From Clostridia bacterium (GTDB lineage Bacteria; Bacillota_A; Clostridia; Oscillospirales; SIG627): a DNA stretch of 13,108 nt. Positions 1 through 5,885 of this stretch are shown piece after piece. The position numbers and the translations under genes were made by a program. The stretch is taken from NCBI GenBank assembly GCA_017508505.1, contig JAFVYT010000029.1, positions 1 to 13,108 of the forward strand, given 5' to 3'. How positions within the stretch are numbered: position 1 is the stretch's first letter; each line of letters opens with the position of its first letter. The notes below the pieces were generated by a model. The model was not told the DNA's origin. It ran no database searches and worked only from the letters and a program-made list of their open reading frames with translations.

Positions 1-723
1 CGTCGGGGGCTTCGAGCATTTTTTCATCCTGGCCGTAGGTCGTGACCAGCTCCCAAAAATCCTCTCCGTCCAGTGCCTTTTGACGGATCTGGTCCGCCTT
101 TTCCATGGTCTTTTCGTATTTCAAATCGCTCTCCGACTTTTCATAGGGGATGAAAATCTCCTGCACCGCGTAGTAATTCTCTCGGAAAAAGCGGTAGTAT
201 TCCTCGTCGTCAAAGACCTCCTCGCCCCCTTGGCGAACAGCACGTCGAAGAGCTTTTGGGACAGTGCCGACTGCTCCATCATACGCTTAAAGTGTGCCTC
301 GGTCATATACGAGGCGTGGAGCGATTCCAAAAAGGCCTCCTCGGATTCAAAGGGAGCTCGGGCCTCCTCGATTTGGGTTTTCAAAGCGGCCTTTTCGTCC
401 CGATCCAGACGGATGTCCTTTTCTCGGATCAGAGCGGCGAGAGCGTATTGATCCAGAAGGCACTGCAGAATCTCATCCTTCAAGGCCGTTTCGCTTCCTT
501 CCTTGGAAAAATGCTCCGGATCCTCTGCCAGATACATATCCCGATAATTCAGATAGTAATAGCGGAATTCGCTGAATTCCACTTTTTTTCCGTCAAAGGT
601 GAGAAAGGACGCAGGATAGCCTTCTCCCTTTTCCGTGCGGAGCCCCCCGAGCTTTTCCGAGGAGCAGGAAAAGAGAGACAGGGAAAAAAGGAGTGCCAGA
701 AAAAGTGCCGCGATTCGTTTCAT
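1..723 (-). CDS. SurA/PrsA-like peptidyl-prolyl isomerase lipoprotein, frameshifted, C-terminus beyond window
   Basis: This is probably an extracytoplasmic folding factor that assists exported proteins. The chosen start is the ATG at 723-721, six bases after AAAGGA (730-735). An ATG at 738 (MKGFF) is the alternative. The first 20 residues form a lipoprotein signal ending LFSC, with Cys20 as the lipidation site. About 145 residues of charged helical sequence follow, opening with FLTFDGKKVEFSEFRYYY, which resembles a SurA N-terminal chaperone region. The frame breaks at the five-G run at 225-229. One extra G would join VLFAKG to GEEVFDDEEYYRFFREN and then AVQEIFIPYEKSE...ALDGEDFWELVTTYGQDE, which looks like the start of a parvulin rotamase domain. 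The restored frame has no stop to position 1. A sequencing error, a real mutation and phase variation are all possible. The gene is divergent from the M23 operon. The family is inferred from pattern, and the rotamase core itself lies outside the window. Confidence 0.72.
225..229 (-). other. Frameshift point in homopolymer (5 Gs on the coding strand)
   Basis: On the minus strand the sequence reads GCC AAG GGG GCG AGG in the signal-peptide frame. That frame then gives a low-quality, arginine- and threonine-rich tail and stops at 121. Shifting by one base gives GGC GAG GAG GTC TTT and about 75 residues of plausible protein with no stop to the window edge. A six-G tract would restore one continuous frame. 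Confidence 0.8.
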
Positions 724-807
724 AAAAAATCCTTTCATTTTCCGTCCCTCGGCCGACGTCGGAAGCGACTTTTTTTGCCTCTCGGAGCCGAGGATATCAA
801 CAATATA

Positions 808-836
808 ATTATAGTAGGAAACCCGTGGAAAATCAA
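808..836 (-). promoter_or_regulatory. SigA-type promoter for the minus-strand lipoprotein gene
   Basis: Read on the minus strand, TTGATT (831-836) is followed by a 17-base spacer and a perfect TATAAT (808-813). Transcription would start near 801, giving an untranslated leader of about 78 bases before the start codon at 723. Confidence 0.75.
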
Positions 837-864
837 GTAAGTTTTTCAAAGGCATCTCCATCCC

Positions 865-893
865 TTGATTTTTTTGTCGCGTTATGCTAGAAT
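865..893 (+). promoter_or_regulatory. SigA-type promoter for the M23-CapA operon
   Basis: TTGATT (865-870), a 17-base spacer and TAGAAT (888-893) are seen, with TG one base before the -10 box (an extended -10). Transcription would begin near 900 and give a short leader containing the ribosome binding site AAGGAGGGAG at 911-920. The -35 box is identical to that of the divergent promoter. Confidence 0.72.
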
Positions 894-924
894 AGCCTTG
901 TATTTTGGGAAAGGAGGGAGTTTT

Positions 925-2757
925 ATGGAACCGAAGAACCAAACGGATCTGAAGGAAAGGCGCCGCGCCCGTCGCACCCTTTCGTCCAAGGCCGAGAAAA
1001 AGTCCGAAACGGCCCCTGCCGCTCCTGCCTTTGCCAAGGAGGGGTCTCTTCTGAAAAAGCGCGGCTTTTTCAGTCGGTATCGTTCCTTTCGCCGCGGCGG
1101 GCTTTCCGTTGTGGACTCCTTTTTCAATTCATTTTATATCCTTTTGAGCGAAAAAAGTGTTGAAAAAGAAAAGAGGAAGCTGGATCGCAGCGGCATGGAG
1201 GTTCATTCCCGACATTTTCTTGAGCTTCACGCACCCTCTCTTCGCTTTTTCTCCTCCCTTGCCAAGCGGCTTCGGGGACTGCTGAATACCTCCGTCAGAA
1301 AAAAGGATCAAAGTCACGCGCACCTTTCCAAGGCACGCCTGATCACGAGCCACCTTCCCCAAATTGCGGTGGTGACTCTGGGTCTTGCTCTCGCTCTTTA
1401 CATTGCCGTTACCTCCGGCGTTCCCGTGGTGCTTCGCGCCGAGATCGGCGGACAGGTGATCGGGGTGGTGGAGGATAAGTATACCGTGGACAGCGCCATT
1501 GACGAATTGGAGGATAACGCCACGGCCGTCTTGGGCAAGAGCTTTACCTTCCCCTACGAAATTCGATACACCTTTGAGCGTCAAAGGGCGGACGCCCTGA
1601 CGCCGAAGAGTGAGATTTCGGCTCAGCTTTACACCTACGTGCAGAACTCCATCTGTACTGCCGCAGGGCTTTACGTGGACGATGTGCTCGTGGCGGTGGC
1701 CGAAAACGAGGCCGCGGTGCAAAGGGCAATTGACGACTTTTGTGCCCGTCATCATGACGGTAAAACCAGCGGCATCTTCAACGACATCCGCATCGTGACC
1801 CAAGCCTATCCCACCGAGACGGTCATCCCCGAGGAAAACGTTCTCGCTCTTCTTGAGGAGATGAATCTTCCCCTGGACGAGAGAGAAAGAAACCCTGCGG
1901 AGGAGTCTCCCATTCTGCCCGGCACCGAGGAGGGGAGCCCCGTCGTGGAGGGACTGCTCTCGGATGTTCGTGCCGACCGAGCTCCCTTAGTGGGACTCAG
2001 CTCCCGCTATCCCGCCTCCATCGACGGCATCAAGCTGAACTTTTACACCGCCGAGGAGGAAAGCTACGAGACGGTGGTTCCCTACGAGACCGTTTACGTG
2101 GAAAGTGCAGAGCACTATACCTGTATGGCCGATGCCTCCGTGCGCGGCTCCGACGGACTGTCCCGTGTGACCGCCAGGATCTATTACGTGGACGGCAAGG
2201 AGGCCCGCCGTGAGATTTTGGAGGAGGACGTCATTCGGGAGCCCGTGGATCAGGTGGTCTCCATCGGGACCAAGCTCTTGCCCGAGGAATTGGGCGTGAC
2301 CTCCTTTGACTCCGCACCGGGACGCTTCATTGTTCCGAGAGTCGGCTTTGTGTTTTCCTACTACGGCTACCGGGAGGACGGCTTCCACAAGGGCTGGGAC
2401 ATTCCCGGAGATGAGGGAGATAACCTTTATGCCGCCGCTTCGGGTACTGTGGTAGTGGCCATTGGGCAGGACGGATATTTTTCCAACCGCCCGGAGCATC
2501 ATTACGCCGGCTACGGCTATTGCGTGGTCATCCAGCACGAGGACGGCTACTCCACCATGTACGCTCATTGTAACCGCATCAACGTCACCCTCGGGCAAAA
2601 GGTCAAGCAGGGAGACAAGATTGCCGAGGTGGGCAACACGGGCAAATCCGAGGGAAACCACGTGCATTTTGAAATTTTGAAGGATGACGTTGCACAGGAC
2701 CCCGCACGTTATCTGTACACAGGAACTCAAACCATTTACGATCAGAATAAGAGGTAA
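925..2757 (+). CDS. Membrane-anchored G5 and M23 domain peptidoglycan peptidase
   Basis: This 610-residue protein is probably a peptidoglycan endopeptidase acting outside the membrane. The start at 925 follows AAGGAGGGAG by four bases. An upstream TTG at 865 lies in the promoter and is not used. Residues 1-140 are strongly basic and probably cytoplasmic. One membrane segment lies at about 146-168. Two related segments follow (about 169-216 and 249-296; each has a V-G/D-x-V-x-V-V/A-x-x-E pattern), then an acidic linker at about 318-350. A G5-like domain spans about 375-448 (ETVVPYETVYVES, DGKEARREIL). The M23 (LytM) domain spans about 470-595: H488-x3-D492 (HKGWD), H548 (MYAH) and H579-x-H581 (HVHFE) are the expected zinc ligands and active-site residues, so it is likely active. 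A LysM domain, common in similar proteins, was not recognised. It shares an operon with the next gene, three bases downstream. Confidence 0.93.
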   Translation: MEPKNQTDLKERRRARRTLSSKAEKKSETAPAAPAFAKEGSLLKKRGFFSRYRSFRRGGLSVVDSFFNSFYILLSEKSVEKEKRKLDRSGMEVHSRHFLELHAPSLRFFSSLAKRLRGLLNTSVRKKDQSHAHLSKARLITSHLPQIAVVTLGLALALYIAVTSGVPVVLRAEIGGQVIGVVEDKYTVDSAIDELEDNATAVLGKSFTFPYEIRYTFERQRADALTPKSEISAQLYTYVQNSICTAAGLYVDDVLVAVAENEAAVQRAIDDFCARHHDGKTSGIFNDIRIVTQAYPTETVIPEENVLALLEEMNLPLDERERNPAEESPILPGTEEGSPVVEGLLSDVRADRAPLVGLSSRYPASIDGIKLNFYTAEEESYETVVPYETVYVESAEHYTCMADASVRGSDGLSRVTARIYYVDGKEARREILEEDVIREPVDQVVSIGTKLLPEELGVTSFDSAPGRFIVPRVGFVFSYYGYREDGFHKGWDIPGDEGDNLYAAASGTVVVAIGQDGYFSNRPEHHYAGYGYCVVIQHEDGYSTMYAHCNRINVTLGQKVKQGDKIAEVGNTGKSEGNHVHFEILKDDVAQDPARYLYTGTQTIYDQNKR

Positions 2758-2760
2758 GCT

Positions 2761-4110
2761 ATGAAACGATTCCGTCCCGCCCTGGCCCTATTTCTTGCGT
2801 TGCTGCTTTTTTGCGCTCCGCTCTCCTCCTGCACGGTCTTTTCTACGGAGGAAAGCCCCTTAACGGAGGAAAAAAAGGAGCCCGCTTCCTCCGAGGCCGT
2901 TTCTGAGGGCAGTGCCGAAACGGCCGAGCCCGAGCCCACCGAGCCCGAGGAGCCCCATCCCATCGCCACGGCCTCCGTGGGAGTCATCGGGGACATCCTC
3001 ATTCACGAGACCGTCTATAACTCCGCCAAGCGCAGCGACGGCAGCTACGACTTTACGGAGCAGTACGAGCACGTTTCCGACTACCTTTCCAAGTACGACT
3101 ATACCGTTGCTAACCTTGAGGTGACCCTTGGGGGAGAGAAGCCCGTCGTGGGCCGCTATCCCTCTGCGTATCCGCTTTTCAACTGCCCCGATTCCGTGGT
3201 GGACGCCCTGAAGGGGGCGGGAGTGGATATGCTTCTGACGGCCAACAACCACTCCTACGACACCCGTACCGAGGGCTTGCTTCGCACGCTTGAGCAGGTT
3301 CGCGCCAAGGGACTTGACACCCTTGGAACCCGTCTTGATACCACGGAGAGCTTTTATCCCGTGAAGGACATCAACGGCATCAAGGTGGGAATGGCCTGCT
3401 TTACCTATTCCACCGTTTCCTCCTCCGGAGTGAAGGCGCTTAACGGCATCACCATGGAGCAAAGGGCTTGGCCCTTGGTTTCCAGCTTTGCCTATACGGA
3501 TCTGGAGGGCTTTTATCTGGAGGCACAGAATGCCATTGACGCCATGAAGGCGGGCGGCGCGGAATTTGTGATGTTTTATATGCATTGGGGGGACGAATAT
3601 CGCTACGTTCCCAATTCCTACCAGACCCGAATCGCGCAGAAGCTCTGTGACCTCGGGGTCGACGTGATCGTTGGCGGTCACCCCCACGTGATCCAGCCCT
3701 TTGCGACCCTCACCTCCGAAAACGGTCATCAGACCTACTGCATCTACTCCACCGGGAATGCGATCTCCAATCAGAGAAAGTTCTTAATGGACAGTGACAA
3801 CTATTCCGGCCATACCGAGGACGGAATGATCTTCGGCGTGACCTTCGAAAAGTGGAGTGACGGCCGTCTTTTGATCCGTGAGGTGAACATTGAGCCTCTT
3901 TGGGTCATCCGCGAGAGCCGCGGCGGACGAATGGTGTTCCAGATCATCCCGCTGGATCTTGAGAAGGATTGGCACGATTTCGATCTGACCGATGCCACCG
4001 TCAAGGAGGCGGAGGATTCGTATCTGAGAACCATGAAGCTGGTGGGAGAAGGAATCAACGCCGCCCGTGAAAAGCTCGGCCTTCAGCCGATCCCGACCAC
4101 CGTCCGATGA
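2761..4110 (+). CDS. CapA family lipoprotein (PGA_cap, calcineurin-like fold)
   Basis: This 449-residue exported lipoprotein belongs to the CapA/PgsA-type family, a metallophosphoesterase-like fold first known from poly-gamma-glutamate capsule systems. Its substrate here is unknown. The signal ends LSSC with Cys24 as the lipidation site. Residues 29-68 form a Glu/Pro/Ser-rich spacer that would hold the domain off the membrane. Family motifs appear in order: GDILIHE (77-83), NLEVTL (118-123), ANNHSYD (161-167), MHWGDEY (274-280) and GGHPHVIQP (305-313). The Asp, Asn and His residues expected to bind metal are present. The start follows AAGAGG by six bases, three bases after the M23 stop, so the two are probably co-transcribed and translationally coupled. 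No pgsB/pgsC or other capsule genes are nearby, so a capsule role is not supported. A wall-associated role fits the partner gene better, by inference. Confidence 0.92.
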   Translation: MKRFRPALALFLALLLFCAPLSSCTVFSTEESPLTEEKKEPASSEAVSEGSAETAEPEPTEPEEPHPIATASVGVIGDILIHETVYNSAKRSDGSYDFTEQYEHVSDYLSKYDYTVANLEVTLGGEKPVVGRYPSAYPLFNCPDSVVDALKGAGVDMLLTANNHSYDTRTEGLLRTLEQVRAKGLDTLGTRLDTTESFYPVKDINGIKVGMACFTYSTVSSSGVKALNGITMEQRAWPLVSSFAYTDLEGFYLEAQNAIDAMKAGGAEFVMFYMHWGDEYRYVPNSYQTRIAQKLCDLGVDVIVGGHPHVIQPFATLTSENGHQTYCIYSTGNAISNQRKFLMDSDNYSGHTEDGMIFGVTFEKWSDGRLLIREVNIEPLWVIRESRGGRMVFQIIPLDLEKDWHDFDLTDATVKEAEDSYLRTMKLVGEGINAAREKLGLQPIPTTVR

Positions 4111-4126
4111 AAAGCAGACCAAGGAC

Positions 4127-4155
4127 TTCCCGGCTTTGCCGGGAATTTCTTTTTT
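4127..4155 (+). terminator. Rho-independent terminator after the CapA gene
   Basis: A perfect 8-bp stem, TTCCCGGC (4127-4134) with GCCGGGAA (4138-4145), closes a TTT loop and is followed by TTTCTTTTTT (4146-4155). It ends the M23-CapA operon 45 bases after the stop codon. The next gene starts only 20 bases further on. Confidence 0.9.
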
Positions 4156-4175
4156 GAAAAAGGAGAAAAGCCTTT

Positions 4176-5690
4176 ATGGATCAAAGCCCCCGATTTCGTT
4201 CCTTGTTTCATTGTCAAAAGCTCAATTCCGTGGGCATCCCCTTCCTCTTTTCCCTGTTTTTGCTTCTCTTGTTTCCCGATTTCAGCCCGATCCCGCTGGT
4301 TTTGCTCGGGGCTGTCCTTCTCCTTGCTTCGGTCTTCGTCGGGGCGGGGGAGAGAAGAGATCTTTTCCTTCTTGCTGCGGTCGGCCTTTCTGCGGCAATC
4401 CTTTTCATGGGGGCGGACGGGATTCGGAAAAGCCGCCTTTCCTCTTATCACGAAAAGGAGATCATCGGAGCGGGCACCGTCACGAGTGTGAACGAGGACG
4501 GCTTTGACCTGCGCCTGCGTGCACCCTTTTCCGCCAAGCTGCGGGTTGATACCCCCACGGAAGCGCACCTCGGGGACCGTGTCTGCCTTCCCGTGGTGCT
4601 TTCGGATGAGGTTCCCACCTCCCTTCGCACCGTAGGGGTCGATTTTGTTGCCTCCGCTACGGACGAGGGGAGCGTCATCGGAAGGGATCCGTTTTATTCC
4701 TTTCTCGGCTCGCTTCGGGAAAACGGGGTCGCCTTTTTCGGAGAGGGGCGGGAGGGCGGCTTCTTTCGCGCCGTGCTCCTTGGGGATCGGAGCGCTCTGG
4801 ATACAAGGGATCAGGAGGCCATTCGCAGCACCTCCTCGTCCCATCTGCTTGCCATTTCGGGACTGCACGTTTCTCTGATCTTGGGCTTTCTCTACCGTCT
4901 TTTGCGTCTCCTTTGCGTTCCCGCAAGGGTACGTGGTGCCATCGTTCTTCCCGTATGCCTTTTTATTCTGTTTTTGACCGGAGCCTCCGTTTCCGTATTC
5001 CGCGCATCTCTGATGGCGGCCTTTCCGATTCTTGCCACGCTTTTTCTTCGCAGGAGCGATTCGGTGACCTGTCTTGTGCTGGCGGCCGTGCTTCTTGCCC
5101 TTTGGGAGCCGTATGCCCTTCTTTCTCCCTCCTTTCTGCTGTCTTTTTCCTCTACGCTGGGGATTTTGCTTGCGGCGGCACCACTCTCCGAGGCGTTGAG
5201 TCGGCGCTTTTTCGACGTCGGAGACAAGAAAAGGGCCAAGGCGTTCCTTCGACCGATGTCCGACGGTGTGAGCAGCCTGATCGTTGCCTCCGCCGTATTT
5301 GTGTTTCAGCTTCCCGCACAGGTTCTTCTGTTCGGTCAGGTCGAGCCCTTTTCGCCTCTTTACGCCTGGATCCTCATCCCCTTGTTTGCACCCTGCGCCC
5401 TTGCGGGGCTGGTGGCGTGGATGCTTTCACCGATTCCGTATTTGGGCGGTCTCGGACTTTCGGCGGCGAAGGGGATCGCCTCACTCTTTTTAAATTTTGC
5501 CCGCCTCCTCGGCTTCGGTGGGGAGAGTGCGCTTTCCTTCGGGTCCTTGACCCCTTGGGTCGGGCTACTTCTCCTCGGACTGACCTGCGCCTTGGTGCTT
5601 TTGCGCGTGCGAATCGTCGGTGTTTTGTACCTCCACGTGCTCCTTGCGATCCTTTTACCCTCTCTTTCCTTGGTTCTCAGGCTTCTTTGA
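4176..5690 (+). CDS. ComEC/Rec2-type competence membrane protein without the beta-lactamase domain
   Basis: This 504-residue polytopic membrane protein matches the ComEC family, which forms the channel for single-stranded DNA entry in transformation. The start follows AAGGAG by about ten bases. Hydrophobic segments at about 20-80 are followed by a soluble stretch (96-165) resembling the OB-fold part. The competence domain comes next: FRAVLLGDRSAL (197-208), the signature HLLAISGLHVSLI (223-235), TGASVSVFRASLMA (268-281) and PSFLLSFSSTLGI (318-330), with further hydrophobic helices to the C-terminus. Full-length ComEC usually continues into a metallo-beta-lactamase-like domain of 200 or more residues. 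Here the protein ends after the last helices, and the DNA downstream shows no such sequence in any frame, so this looks like a natural short form. No holA follows, although it often neighbours comEC. No promoter is visible between the preceding terminator and this gene. Confidence 0.9.
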   Translation: MDQSPRFRSLFHCQKLNSVGIPFLFSLFLLLLFPDFSPIPLVLLGAVLLLASVFVGAGERRDLFLLAAVGLSAAILFMGADGIRKSRLSSYHEKEIIGAGTVTSVNEDGFDLRLRAPFSAKLRVDTPTEAHLGDRVCLPVVLSDEVPTSLRTVGVDFVASATDEGSVIGRDPFYSFLGSLRENGVAFFGEGREGGFFRAVLLGDRSALDTRDQEAIRSTSSSHLLAISGLHVSLILGFLYRLLRLLCVPARVRGAIVLPVCLFILFLTGASVSVFRASLMAAFPILATLFLRRSDSVTCLVLAAVLLALWEPYALLSPSFLLSFSSTLGILLAAAPLSEALSRRFFDVGDKKRAKAFLRPMSDGVSSLIVASAVFVFQLPAQVLLFGQVEPFSPLYAWILIPLFAPCALAGLVAWMLSPIPYLGGLGLSAAKGIASLFLNFARLLGFGGESALSFGSLTPWVGLLLLGLTCALVLLRVRIVGVLYLHVLLAILLPSLSLVLRLL

Positions 5691-5797
5691 ATGAAAAAGA
5701 GTCTCGAAAACTGCACAATTTCCGATGCCTTTCTTTATGAAAAGTGCTGAAAAATGAAAAAACTGTGAAAAGGACACCCAAGAGATGGAATTTTCTC
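5691..5797. other. AT-rich spacer with no gene
   Basis: The bases between the ComEC stop and the promoter of the repeat protein hold no credible reading frame with a ribosome binding site. No convincing terminator for the ComEC gene was seen, so transcription may run on into the repeat-protein gene. Confidence 0.5.
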
Positions 5798-5826
5798 TTG
5801 CAAATTTGAAAAAAAACAATTATAAT
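5798..5826 (+). promoter_or_regulatory. Strong SigA-type promoter of the repeat-protein gene
   Basis: TTGCAA (5798-5803), a 17-base spacer rich in A and T, and a perfect TATAAT (5821-5826) are seen. Transcription would start near 5833, leaving a leader of about 53 bases that contains a hairpin and a strong AGGAGG (5872-5877) eight bases before the ATG. Confidence 0.82.
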
Positions 5827-5840
5827 GATGATAAGTTATT

Positions 5841-5860
5841 ATGGGTACGAGTATACCCAT
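5841..5860 (+). promoter_or_regulatory. Perfect inverted repeat in the 5' leader of the repeat-protein gene
   Basis: ATGGGTA (5841-5847) and TACCCAT (5854-5860) are perfect inverted copies around CGAGTA. The element begins about eight bases after the predicted transcription start. It could be an operator that blocks early elongation, or a 5' mRNA hairpin that protects the transcript. The sequence does not decide between these. Confidence 0.45.
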
Positions 5861-5885
5861 TGACAAATAACAGGAGGTTCTGCCA

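Noticed and set aside
225..231. Programmed -1 ribosomal frameshift in the lipoprotein gene
   Set aside because: The heptamer does not fit a standard slippery site and no strong downstream structure was seen. A homopolymer length change explains it more simply.
865..924. TTG start at 865 for the M23 protein
   Set aside because: It coincides with the -35 box, so it would not be in the transcript. The ATG at 925 has a strong ribosome binding site.
2860..3729. Minus-strand open frame of 289 codons
   Set aside because: It is antisense to the CapA gene with no start signals and has an atypical Gly/Val/His composition.
4913..5740. Plus-strand open frame of 275 codons
   Set aside because: It overlaps the ComEC gene in another frame and is rich in Arg, Ser and Cys. 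The ComEC frame carries the family motifs.
5860..5865. TTGACA as a second promoter -35 box
   Set aside because: No -10 box lies at a suitable distance. The AGGAGG and start codon occupy that space.
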